Assembly: GCA_963827085.1 (NCBI GenBank)
Contig: CAWGZY010000003.1
Location: forward strand, 1,240,001-1,304,000
Source: JAGVPT01 sp963827085
Lineage (GTDB): Bacteria; Bacteroidota; Ignavibacteria; UBA10030; UBA8401
Length of the DNA: 64,000 nt
Reading direction: 5' to 3'
Shown here: in pieces, positions 8,036 to 16,762 of the stretch
Numbering within the stretch: position 1 is the first letter of the stretch
Layout of the letters: each line of letters opens with the position of its first letter
The notes under the pieces: generated by a model
The model's input: only the letters and a program-made list of their open reading frames with translations
What the model was told of the DNA's origin: nothing
Databases searched by the model: none
Position numbers and translations under genes: made by a program

Positions 8036-9025
8036 CTACTCGATAGCTATCATTCGACGGTCTCCGTCGCGCATAACAATAAGGTACTTCCGGCTATCCT
8101 GATTGAATTCCACAGTGCTGAATTCTGAGACTGAAACAGAAACTGTTGATGTAGCGTAAAGAAGTTCCTGGATCACCGCTGCCGGAATCACAGCTTTTCC
8201 GGAATTGCTTGTCAAAAGGAGTGTATACCCCGTGTCAATCTGGATCGGCCTATCCGGGCCTCCATAATGAATGCCAGGCGGAATACCACCGTCTCTCACT
8301 CTCAGTCCGGAGCCATATTGGGCAAATCCATCCGGACCGAATATGATCATCGGTATGATACGGATGAGAACGCCCGCAACGGGGTTTCCCCCAGACCACG
8401 CGACCGCAAGGCCGCTGTCTGCGTTTACCTGCTGGCCGTTCGCATAACTCGTAATTTGGATGAGGGCTGTCGGAGAAGTGATAGAGACCTTTGCCGCTGA
8501 GAACGACGATGATCCGCTGACGTCAAATTCATAATTCGTATTGGGTACAAATGTTAGTCCAGGGCTTGCGTTGCCGAACAAATGTGGAAAGAGAGAATAG
8601 AACGTCCCGCCATAAAAATGCTGAATTTTCCTAAACTCAAGGCTGTTGCCTGAATAATTCAGAGACACCGAGCCGATGTCTTCGCCGCCATGCGATGATC
8701 GCGGTCCGGACACAGTCGCAAGAGTGTCAAAAACCACTACCGACGCATCTCCCAGCCTTTCCGAGTCTTGGGCTATCGGTCCAACGAATGGATTCCACCC
8801 GATATCAAACACCCCGTCGCTGCTATCGACGGGAACGCCGGAAATTTGTGAAACCATAATCTCGTCGTCGATAATTGAACCGGCAACTGAGCTTTGCACG
8901 TCCGGTGGCTGAGTCATTCCAGCAATCGGCTGCATCGGCTGGGTCGTGTTCGTACATCCAAGCATATAAAGAGCAGCCATTCCCGAAATAAAAGATATAA
9001 TCAGCAAGTCCTTTTTTCGAGCCAT
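8036..9025 (-). CDS. Lipoprotein of unknown function
   Basis: About 329 residues, starting MARKKDLLIIS with a lipobox YMLGC, so probably anchored in the outer or inner membrane by a lipid. The start at 9025 is preceded by GGGAGAG at proper spacing; the frame stays open upstream to an in-frame stop near 9140, but without a good start. The mature part is rich in beta-strand-like sequence, Ser, Thr, Gly and Asp, and has a segment SGSSSFSAAKVSITSPTALI that suggests Ig-like modules. No named family is recognised. It lies downstream of a T9SS cargo gene; the gap of about 155 bases suggests separate expression. Confidence 0.65.
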   Translation of the reverse strand: MARKKDLLIISFISGMAALYMLGCTNTTQPMQPIAGMTQPPDVQSSVAGSIIDDEIMVSQISGVPVDSSDGVFDIGWNPFVGPIAQDSERLGDASVVVFDTLATVSGPRSSHGGEDIGSVSLNYSGNSLEFRKIQHFYGGTFYSLFPHLFGNASPGLTFVPNTNYEFDVSGSSSFSAAKVSITSPTALIQITSYANGQQVNADSGLAVAWSGGNPVAGVLIRIIPMIIFGPDGFAQYGSGLRVRDGGIPPGIHYGGPDRPIQIDTGYTLLLTSNSGKAVIPAAVIQELLYATSTVSVSVSEFSTVEFNQDSRKYLIVMRDGDRRMIAIE

Positions 9026-9179
9026 AAACTCTCCCGGCATAATTAAATTTACTTCTGTAGTTTGTCCCGGCCTGATTGTCGTTTCCTTCCAACCAGTCAA
9101 GCGGCATAATAATTCGACGCCGCGCGACTTTGGAAGGTTTAATCAATGCCGTTTATTTTTTTCTCGGATACTCATCGTA

Positions 9180-11378
9180 CTATTTCAACAGGATCATTTT
9201 CTTCACGTCCGTAAATGAGCCGCTTTCAATCCGATAGAAATAAACGCCGCTGGCCATGTTCGCCGCGTTCCATTGCCGGGTGTATGTTCCCGCCTGCAAT
9301 TCTCCGGAAACAATCGTTGATACATCTCTTCCTAATATGTCAAAAACCTTGAGCGATACGAATGACCGGGATGGAAGAGCGAAGGAGATTGTGGTGGAGG
9401 GATTAAATGGATTTGGGTAATTCTGTGAAAGCGAATACGTTGTTGGGAGCTCACTCTTGCTCTCCTTAACAGCAGTAATCATTTCCGACAATGGTCGCTT
9501 CCACGTACCACTGCCATTAGTCCCTGCATAAAGATCTGTTTCACTCATAGCAAGCGAACTAATGTTAGTGTTTGTCAAGCCCGTGTTGACTGCACTCCAA
9601 CTTGTGCCATTGTCCGTAGAAAGAAAAATACCACCATTTGATACACCCGTATAAATAGTCCCTGCGAAGATATTCGTGCCACCTGCCCCGTTGGGGGAGA
9701 TGGCAAGGGATGAAACATTAGCGTTCGTTAAACCGGTAGCAGCCCAACTTGTGCCGTTATCTGTGGAGAGAAAAACTCCTTCTCCGGTTGCAGCAAAAAG
9801 ATTTATGCCCTCCACGCCAAGAGCGTAGACTATTTCGTCAGATAAGAGAGTGCTGGGTAAAGTCCAGCTTTTACCGTTATTTGTTGAGAGAAACACGCCT
9901 CCATTCTGAGTTCCTGCAAAAATATTTGTTGCCCCATTGCCGGTAGGGGAAACGGCAAGTGAAAAGACCCAAGTATTCGTCAATCCTGAGTCGACCGCAG
10001 TCCAACTCGTACCGTTGTTGGTCGAAAGAAAAACACCATTACCACTTTGTCCGTCTCCAGCGAAGAGATTCGAACCGGATAGGGCAAGACAAGTGATAAA
10101 AAGATTCGTCACTCCTGAATCTAACAAAGTCCAGCTCGTGCCGTTGTTCGTTGAGCGGAGGATGCCGCTTTGGGATCTCATTCCAGCGAAGAGATTCGTG
10201 GAGATCGCTCCGCCGGAGGCGGGGGACATCGCCAAAGCGTCGACATACGTATTCGACGATATTCCTGAATCGACCGTCAGCCAACTATTGCCGTTGTTAG
10301 TAGAGAGTTGAATACCGTTATCGCCGGCAAAAAGATTCGAACCGAACATGCCAAGAGCAGAGATAGAAGTGCCCGTCACGCCGGTGCTGGCCGGAGTCCA
10401 GCTTACGCCGTTGTTCGTTGAGAGAAAAATGCCGTTGGTGGTTCCAGCAAACAGAGTTGTTCCTTTCACAGCAAAAGCATTAACACTCGTGTCCGTCAAA
10501 CCACTGTTCATTTGAACCCAGGTTGTTCCGTTGTTGGTCGAGCGAAAAACGCCCCTCGAAGTCCCTGCAAAGATATTCGCGTCTTTGACAGCAAGAACGT
10601 TAACTAATGTACGTCGCAATCCGGAATCAACTTCAGCCCAACTTTCACCATTGTTCGTCGAGAGATAAACGCCGGTGTAGGGTTGCGGCGGTCCCCCCTG
10701 GTCGACCGGGACAGGAACAGGCAGCACTGTTCCAGCAAACAGATTCGTGGAGCCCGCCCCGCCGGAGGCGGGGGATACGGCAAGAGCGGTGATAATATTT
10801 CCTGTCAATCCTGAATCGACCGAAGTCCAGCTTGTGCCGTTGTCCGAAGAACGGTAAACGCCACTGTAGCCGGCACCGACAAAAAGATTCTCGCTATCCA
10901 CAGCAAGAGCGGTAATGTTAACACTCGTCAGAACCGTACTCCAGCTTGCGCCACTGTTGGTTGAAAGAAAAAGTCCATTCGAACCTGCAAAGAGATTCGT
11001 TCCTTTTATAGCAAGGACGCTAACGCCCAATGGCGCCAAGCCTCTTGCGGTCCAACTAGTGCCGTTGTCTGTCGATTTAAACAATCCGCCGCCATAGTCA
11101 CCTCTAGCCCCTGCAAAAAGATTCGTGCCGTCGGTAGCAAGGGCCAACGTGTTGGTGTTTATCAATCCGGCCTTCGTCGCAGTCCAACTTTGCCCGTTGT
11201 TCGTCGATTGAAAAACGCCGCCGCTATAAGTCCCGGCAAAAATAGTTGTACTATCCACAGCAAAACAAGTAATATCTCCGCCGTAAGGCCCGTTTGTTGG
11301 TGTCCATTGTGCGTGTAATGAATCCATATTTACTGCGACTGATATGCACAAAAACAGTAATCTCAGTATGCGTGTCAT
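9180..11378 (-). CDS. T9SS cargo protein made of Asp-box (BNR-like) beta-propeller repeats
   Basis: About 732 residues. Signal peptide 1-24 (MTRILRLLFLCISVAV...SLHAQ), then about fourteen to fifteen repeats of roughly 40-45 residues of the form NLFAG..GGVFLSTNNGTSWT.VDSGLTN..V..LA, each with an Asp-box-like S-T-N-N-G-x-S-W. This builds a sialidase/VPS10-like propeller or a stack of them; without other catalytic marks it is more likely a binding or structural surface protein. The last about 85 residues are a T9SS type A sorting domain (LSQNYPNPFNPSTTI ... GVYFYRIESGSFTDVKKMILLK). The frame opens at 11432, but the ATG at 11378 begins the signal peptide. Confidence 0.88.
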   Translation of the reverse strand: MTRILRLLFLCISVAVNMDSLHAQWTPTNGPYGGDITCFAVDSTTIFAGTYSGGVFQSTNNGQSWTATKAGLINTNTLALATDGTNLFAGARGDYGGGLFKSTDNGTSWTARGLAPLGVSVLAIKGTNLFAGSNGLFLSTNSGASWSTVLTSVNITALAVDSENLFVGAGYSGVYRSSDNGTSWTSVDSGLTGNIITALAVSPASGGAGSTNLFAGTVLPVPVPVDQGGPPQPYTGVYLSTNNGESWAEVDSGLRRTLVNVLAVKDANIFAGTSRGVFRSTNNGTTWVQMNSGLTDTSVNAFAVKGTTLFAGTTNGIFLSTNNGVSWTPASTGVTGTSISALGMFGSNLFAGDNGIQLSTNNGNSWLTVDSGISSNTYVDALAMSPASGGAISTNLFAGMRSQSGILRSTNNGTSWTLLDSGVTNLFITCLALSGSNLFAGDGQSGNGVFLSTNNGTSWTAVDSGLTNTWVFSLAVSPTGNGATNIFAGTQNGGVFLSTNNGKSWTLPSTLLSDEIVYALGVEGINLFAATGEGVFLSTDNGTSWAATGLTNANVSSLAISPNGAGGTNIFAGTIYTGVSNGGIFLSTDNGTSWSAVNTGLTNTNISSLAMSETDLYAGTNGSGTWKRPLSEMITAVKESKSELPTTYSLSQNYPNPFNPSTTISFALPSRSFVSLKVFDILGRDVSTIVSGELQAGTYTRQWNAANMASGVYFYRIESGSFTDVKKMILLK

Positions 11379-11489
11379 AAGTTGGCTCCATTCAGAGAAT
11401 GCCCTATCTTTTGATCTAATGATCCAAGCCATATATTTCTCCTTTGATAAAAGGAGAGTTGTATTTAACGTTTCCTAGAATTTGAAGCT

Positions 11490-11674
11490 GCTTAACGGAC
11501 CGGAGCTAAGCTGCGGCGGCGAAGCCCCGCAGCGACGGAATTCAGTCCGCGCGTGGCGAGTAATGTCCAACAAGTAACTGGTTGTTTCGCGCGTGTTAAA
11601 TCACCAACGGCTGGTTCCGTCAGTGAGCGCTTTTCGCCATCACGCTCCGCGTAACTTGAAACGACTGGTTAGGC
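11490..11674. repeat. Structured element resembling an integron attC site
   Basis: Bounded by GCTTAAC (11490-11496) and GTTAGGC (11668-11674), which fit the RYYYAAC and GTTRRRY core sites of attC in the orientation expected for the neighbouring minus-strand gene. Inside is a strong hairpin (GCTGCGG...CCGCAGC near 11509-11533). At 185 bp it is longer than usual attC sites and I could not pair the inner L boxes convincingly; no integrase gene is present. It could equally be another structured repeat. Confidence 0.4.
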
Positions 11675-11682
11675 AGCAAACC

Positions 11683-12156
11683 TTATTGTAATGAAAGATC
11701 AAGAGCGAATAACATTGAACCATACAACAACCCTTGCAGCGTGTAGGAGCCAGCAAGAACCGGCGCCCCCGATGTATCCGTGATAGCTTGATATAACTCA
11801 AATATTTCTTGTGACTGATGAGGATTAAGTACTAACCGACGAGCTGGTCCATTAAAGAGTAGTGGGGGACCGCCCATCAATGTCCGTCCACTATCATTTT
11901 TCAGCGACCATTGGAAAGTTCCTATTGAAGTATTCAACGTTTCCGGTTCCGCTGATTGATTATAAGCAGTCAATGACGCACTTAGAGTATCATGAATTCC
12001 AAATACTGTTTTCGGTATTGCAAACGTGTATTGCATACTGTCGCTGACTTGATTCACGCTCACAGCAGGATTTGTTACTGATGTAACCGGATTACTACTT
12101 TTTTTGCAGCCATTGATAATGAGTGCAATAAATAAGGCCAGAATAAAATGCCGCAT
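11683..12156 (-). CDS. Small lipoprotein with BsuPI-like beta domain
   Basis: 157 residues. Signal peptide with lipobox IINGC (C17). The mature part reads YTFAIPKTVFGIHDTLSASL...FQWSLKNDSGRTLMGGPPLL...LVLNPHQSQEIFEL...APVLAGSYTLQGLL. This order (beta sandwich, L.P.Q...F, AGSYTL.G.L) resembles BsuPI-type proteinase-inhibitor domains; the assignment is by pattern only. The gene is framed by a GTTAGCC motif upstream (12183-12189) and the attC-like element directly downstream, so the roughly 0.7-kb unit looks like a cassette. Function probably envelope-related. Confidence 0.6.
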   Translation of the reverse strand: MRHFILALFIALIINGCKKSSNPVTSVTNPAVSVNQVSDSMQYTFAIPKTVFGIHDTLSASLTAYNQSAEPETLNTSIGTFQWSLKNDSGRTLMGGPPLLFNGPARRLVLNPHQSQEIFELYQAITDTSGAPVLAGSYTLQGLLYGSMLFALDLSLQ

Positions 12157-12218
12157 ATTTCCTTCTCAATACTTCTTTTGCTGGCTAACGGTTGCTTATT
12201 TTTTGGATGCTCATCGTA

Positions 12219-14255
12219 CTATTTCAGCAACATCATCTTCCTCACTGCCGCGAAGGAGCCGCTTTCAATCCGGTAGAAATAAACGCCGCTCGAGAGAGCT
12301 GAAGCATTGAATGAAACTTCGTACGTTCCCGCATTCTGAGTTCCGTCAACCAGGGTCGCCACAGCCTGGCCAAGGATATTATAGACGCGCATCGCAACCC
12401 TGCCGGAAACAGGAAGCGTGTAGCGGATTGTCGTCGACGGGTTGAATGGATTCGGATAATTTTGACCGAGAGAGAACTGCGTCGGCTGAAGCGCTGGAGC
12501 ACTCACGACCGCAGTTACCACCGAGCTGATCGACAATGGCACGTTCGCATTCACGGGATTTCCCAATGAATCATATGAGACAGCAGTACCGACACGCGGC
12601 ATCTCATCCGGAAAGGGATTCGGTCCGGCATTATATCCAAGCCGGTCTACAAAAAGAGAGTACGCTCCGGGAGCGAGTCCATCAATGCTATAATTCCCCT
12701 TAACATCGGTGATAGCAAATCCTGCGACGACATATCCCCTGTATGCGTAGACAATCGCGCCGGCCATCGTAGAAGCCGTCCCCGACGTTAAACTCAGGGT
12801 GCCTGAAATATCGGCGTACCCTTCCGCCGAAACAGGAATTTCCTGCACGTAGATATCAATCCCGCTGACACTGTTTCCGTTGATGACAACTTTGGTTGCG
12901 TTCTTCCACGGCGTCGTGACCGTGTCGGTGGAATAGAAAGCGGGGGAATAGCTTCCAAGGGGGACGGCAAATACAAAATATGATCCAGGCAACAGGTTCC
13001 CGACCGTAAAGTTGCCCAGAGAATCCGTGTCGACAACGTATGAACTCGGCTCCCCGAATTTATCTACGGTCGTCCAGCGGTCCCGTGTAGCAATAATCCG
13101 TGAAGGAACTCCCACATTGAGCGCCGGATCAAGTACACTTCCCTGAATCATACCGAGAGCGATTGAGGGTAATCGCGGAAGCATGAAATTAATACCCGCG
13201 CTGTCATGTTGCAGTACCAGTGTTGTCGCTGAAAGGAGGTTAGTTTGCCCGGGATAAAATACTGTTCCATAGCCCGGGGCTTTCGCAAATGCGATGTACG
13301 CCCCTTTCGGAATCGGAAGTGAATAGCGTCCGGTCGGATCAACTTCAGTCTGAAATACTTCCGATGAATTTCCCTCCAGGCGGAAGTCGCTTTTCAGGTC
13401 ATTCATATCGAAGTACTGCCGGAAGTCATCGACGGTAATATTACTGTTGAGGGCAAAGCCGGCTCGGACAAAAAATACATGCGCAGTCTTGACAGGATTA
13501 AGAGCCGAGTCGGTAACGATCCCTGAAACGGCAACTTTTGGCATTACGGCCGCACCCCCTGCAAGTTTAAAGTTTACAAGCGTAACGATATTCGACAAGC
13601 TACTGCCGGCAACAGTGATTATGTCGGCAGTGGCAGCAGTGGCTTTCCCATCGTACCACTGGCTGGCATATTGAGGCGAAGGAGAAACCGCGTGCAGCTT
13701 GTATGTACCCGGATCGATTCTGGATATGCGATAGTTGCCGTTGCTGTCAGTTCTTGCCGCATACGCGTAAGAGCCGCCGTCTATCAAGCTGGGACTCACT
13801 CCTTGTACTTGCAGCGCCTCGACAATAACATTCGGAATTCCGACGTTCAATGTATCTGTGACTTTTCCTTGAACAACACCATTGCCTCCGGCGACAGCCA
13901 CCAGAAAGTGCTGTTCAGCCATCAACATCAGTGCATGCATTTTCCAGCGCACAATTGCTACCAACGAAAGAGAATACCAGCCTCTCGCCTGGGGGGTCCA
14001 ACTCACAACACCCGATGCTGAATCAACCTTAAAGCCGGGAGGATCCAAACTATCCGCACCGTAGCTAACAGCTACCGTTGAATCAACCCCAGCAAGATGG
14101 GCGGTGTAGACATAGGGGACTCCAACCTCACCGGTTAGCGGGGGCTGGGAGTCAAAGTGGATTGGAACTGGAGGGGTTTGCGAAGCTGCTGATTGAACGA
14201 AGGCTACTGCCACAAAAAACATCACACTTGCGAGAAAAAAGTAGCGCTTGAACAT
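12219..14255 (-). CDS. T9SS cargo protein with carboxypeptidase-regulatory-like repeats
   Basis: About 678 residues. Signal peptide 1-25 (MFKRYFFLASVMFFVAVAF...). Then an Ig/cadherin-like module (about 33-115; PLTGEVGVPYVYTAHL ... GVVSWTPQARGWYSL) and several carboxypeptidase-regulatory-like (transthyretin-fold) repeats of the form V.G.VTD...I..A.V.A......TDSNGNYRI..I.PGTY.L.A. The C-terminus (about 595-678) is a T9SS sorting domain (LGQNYPNPFNPSTTI ... GVYFYRIESGSFAAVRKMMLLK). AGGAG precedes the ATG at 14255; the upstream open frame to 14426 lacks a plausible leader. A secreted surface protein, probably binding or structural. Confidence 0.88.
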   Translation of the reverse strand: MFKRYFFLASVMFFVAVAFVQSAASQTPPVPIHFDSQPPLTGEVGVPYVYTAHLAGVDSTVAVSYGADSLDPPGFKVDSASGVVSWTPQARGWYSLSLVAIVRWKMHALMLMAEQHFLVAVAGGNGVVQGKVTDTLNVGIPNVIVEALQVQGVSPSLIDGGSYAYAARTDSNGNYRISRIDPGTYKLHAVSPSPQYASQWYDGKATAATADIITVAGSSLSNIVTLVNFKLAGGAAVMPKVAVSGIVTDSALNPVKTAHVFFVRAGFALNSNITVDDFRQYFDMNDLKSDFRLEGNSSEVFQTEVDPTGRYSLPIPKGAYIAFAKAPGYGTVFYPGQTNLLSATTLVLQHDSAGINFMLPRLPSIALGMIQGSVLDPALNVGVPSRIIATRDRWTTVDKFGEPSSYVVDTDSLGNFTVGNLLPGSYFVFAVPLGSYSPAFYSTDTVTTPWKNATKVVINGNSVSGIDIYVQEIPVSAEGYADISGTLSLTSGTASTMAGAIVYAYRGYVVAGFAITDVKGNYSIDGLAPGAYSLFVDRLGYNAGPNPFPDEMPRVGTAVSYDSLGNPVNANVPLSISSVVTAVVSAPALQPTQFSLGQNYPNPFNPSTTIRYTLPVSGRVAMRVYNILGQAVATLVDGTQNAGTYEVSFNASALSSGVYFYRIESGSFAAVRKMMLLK

Positions 14256-14456
14256 AAATACTCCTATCAGTCTATAGCAATGATTGTGAAAACCTGAATT
14301 TGTTCTCCTGAATACGTGAAGAAGACGTAACAATCTGACGTATCGCAAAAAACCGCAATTCCAATGCCAGCGATTTTTCCTCGTTTTTGAGTCGATAAGG
14401 GGGATTTTGGAAGTCCGGGCGCGCAAATTTTGCGTAGCACGCGCACCGATTGCGCT

Positions 14457-15236
14457 CTAAAATTTTATGCTAAGGGAAAGATTGTTCGACCGATTTGACT
14501 GGCCTGACGGTTCAAAAGAAAGTGAAGCGGAGTTTGCGTGTCCGAAGACGTCAATTTCTGAGGCAATATAGATGACGGCAAAAGCCGAAAAGGCATACGC
14601 TTCTGCTTTGTAGTATTTGTTGTATGTCGAATATTTCGCTTCGATAGCCGGCGGAGTTGTTGCGGCGAGATATTCGCTGCGTGCCGAACTTCTGAGAGCT
14701 TCGAAAGCAATCCCGGCTCCAAGCGTTGCTATTCCTCCTCCAAGAAAGAGATACCCGGCCGTCGTTCTGTTCGTATGAATCTGTTCCCATCCCGGAAAGA
14801 CGATTGTCCGAAACGAGACTTCCATTGTTTGCCTCAATGGAAGAACGGCAACTGAATCTGCTCCGAACTTTCCGTGAATGGTGCGATGAGCTTTGGTTTC
14901 GTTGAACACTGCCAGGATTTTCGGTGAAGTGAGGATTGGATCAAGCTCGAATTGGGGATTGAGTTTGAGAAGGAGAGCAAAATGATCTCCTGCCAGTGAC
15001 GATTTTCCCTGTGCAACGAGCGAGAAGGCAATCCATTTCTCGGCAACACTGCGCACGGAATCAGATATGTTGGGCGCTTCGACGAGACGCCGCGCTTCTA
15101 CTTCCGCGTTCACGTACGAACCGGATTCAAACAGCGATTCAATCGAACGAAATGTCGAATCGATGGAATTCGACTGAGCGAAAGCCGATCCTGCGGCAAG
15201 AAGGATGAAGAGGACAATACGCCTAAGTGTATTCAT
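14457..15236 (-). CDS. Exported TPR-like protein with membrane segments, kinase partner
   Basis: 259 residues. Signal peptide (1-20, AGSAFAQ). Residues 25-110 are helical and TPR-like (FESGSYVNAEVEARRLVE ... AEKWIAFSLVAQGKSSLAGDHFALLLKLNPQFELD). Residues about 140-235 contain PGWEQIHTNRTTAGYLFLGGG and two hydrophobic stretches, a layout seen in DUF5683-like envelope proteins. Its start overlaps the stop of the Ser/Thr kinase by four bases (ATGA), so the two are translationally coupled. It is the last gene of a four-gene operon. Specific function unknown; an envelope partner of the kinase is the simplest reading. Confidence 0.65.
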   Translation of the reverse strand: MNTLRRIVLFILLAAGSAFAQSNSIDSTFRSIESLFESGSYVNAEVEARRLVEAPNISDSVRSVAEKWIAFSLVAQGKSSLAGDHFALLLKLNPQFELDPILTSPKILAVFNETKAHRTIHGKFGADSVAVLPLRQTMEVSFRTIVFPGWEQIHTNRTTAGYLFLGGGIATLGAGIAFEALRSSARSEYLAATTPPAIEAKYSTYNKYYKAEAYAFSAFAVIYIASEIDVFGHANSASLSFEPSGQSNRSNNLSLSIKF

Positions 15237-16762
15237 CGGGAAAACGAAATGGAAAGATGCAGCGTATCGTGCGCGGCAATTGTGATCTCCTGCCGGATAT
15301 CCTTGAACGCAGGGTTATGAAATCGTACGTCATGCCTGCCCGCAGAGAGTACGACCGCTTTGTCTAAAGGAGTTGTATCCCTGTAAACATCGTCGACATA
15401 AATCTCAGCCCATGGGCTCGCAGTACAATTCAGAAATCCTGCACTTGCAAGAAAATTGCAATCGACATGAAGTTGTACACCCGCGCTGATTGTTACCGTC
15501 TTAACGACGGGTTCGAAAGAGGGATGGGTGAAGACGATCGTGTGAGAACCAGAAGAGAGGACAATAGGAGCCGCCAGCGGAGTCTCGCCGATCAACGCAT
15601 TGTCCAAATACACTTTCGCCCAGGGTGTGCTGGTAATTGTCACCAAACCGGAATCGGCTGAACTCTTTCTTTCATCCGACACCGGTTGCGCCGCCTGCGT
15701 TGTTTTCGATGCCGCTTCCTTCCGCCCCAGGGTCGATCCCTCCGAAAGCGTAGCTATCGGCTGCGCCGTCACAGCGGACCTCGTCGTCGTATCTACACTC
15801 GACAAGGCGGCGGAATCTTTTGCAGGCGGAGATATCTGTTGCTGCGGCATCCGGTGTCCGAATAAATTGACACCGTAAATAACCGCCGCTATGATTGCCA
15901 TTGCACCGGCGATACTGGACGGGCGAATCCATTTCGCTCTGAAGGAGTTCGGCGAAGCGATGGAAGAAGCCAGACGTTCGCCATGCAGAGCAGCCAATGC
16001 TTCGTCGGCAGAAGCAAATCGCTGACGTTTGTCGGGATGCATCAGGCGCTTGACAAAGTCAACAAATTCTGCCGACGATGCCGGAATAAACCGATCGAGC
16101 ATGTCGGCTTTGAATGAACTGACCTTGTTCAGACACTCTCCGTACGTCCCTCCCTCGAATAAACGCTCTCCGCTCAGTGTTTCGATGACTGTCGCTCCAA
16201 GTGAAAACAAGTCCGCGCGGGCATCCGGCTGTTCGCCGAGGATTTGTTCGGGTGCGATGTAGGCGGGAGTGCCAACCAGCATTCCTTCCGTCGTCATGGT
16301 AGTTGGGACAGAAATCCGGGCAAGGCCAAAATCGCTTAGCTTGATCGTGCCGTCCACCGCAACCATGATATTCCCCGGTTTGATGTCGCGGTGGATGATC
16401 TGTTGGCCATGCGCGACGCTCAAACCGCGAAGAACATGAAGTGCAACTTTTGATGCAAGGGGGAATGAACGCTGCGACTCATCGGCGATAAGATCTTTCA
16501 GCGACGTGCCATCGACATATTCCATTACGATCGCAGGTGCGCCTTCTATTTCAGTGAGGTCGTACACCTGCACGATAAATTCCGACCGGAGGGCGGCGCA
16601 CGCCCGCGCCTCGCGGACAAACCGCTGACGCAGCTGCTCGTCGTGCGCGAGATGCCGGTGAAGAACTTTCAGCAGCACACGCCGGTGGAGCGTTTCATCA
16701 AAAGCACGGAAAACACGCGTCGTACTGCTTTCGTTAATCGTGGCCTCGATCGTGAACGGCAT
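15233..16762 (-). CDS. Ser/Thr protein kinase with transmembrane segment and two PEGA domains
   Basis: 509 residues. Kinase domain 1-265 with the catalytic Lys in RRVLLKVL (K32), catalytic loop IIHRDIKPGN (D126), LSDFGLA (D144) and activation end GTPAYIAPEQ. The glycine-rich loop is poor: INESSTTRVFRA replaces the usual GxGxxGxVYxA, with no glycine. After a Ser/Thr-rich linker and a single membrane span (about 283-302) come two extracytoplasmic PEGA repeats (about 372-437 and 442-508; STPWAKVYLDN, ASPWAEIYVDD). The start abuts the stop of the sigma-54 activator gene with no gap. A Hanks-type receptor kinase that may phosphorylate the neighbouring regulator. Confidence 0.9.
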   Translation of the reverse strand: MPFTIEATINESSTTRVFRAFDETLHRRVLLKVLHRHLAHDEQLRQRFVREARACAALRSEFIVQVYDLTEIEGAPAIVMEYVDGTSLKDLIADESQRSFPLASKVALHVLRGLSVAHGQQIIHRDIKPGNIMVAVDGTIKLSDFGLARISVPTTMTTEGMLVGTPAYIAPEQILGEQPDARADLFSLGATVIETLSGERLFEGGTYGECLNKVSSFKADMLDRFIPASSAEFVDFVKRLMHPDKRQRFASADEALAALHGERLASSIASPNSFRAKWIRPSSIAGAMAIIAAVIYGVNLFGHRMPQQQISPPAKDSAALSSVDTTTRSAVTAQPIATLSEGSTLGRKEAASKTTQAAQPVSDERKSSADSGLVTITSTPWAKVYLDNALIGETPLAAPIVLSSGSHTIVFTHPSFEPVVKTVTISAGVQLHVDCNFLASAGFLNCTASPWAEIYVDDVYRDTTPLDKAVVLSAGRHDVRFHNPAFKDIRQEITIAAHDTLHLSISFSR

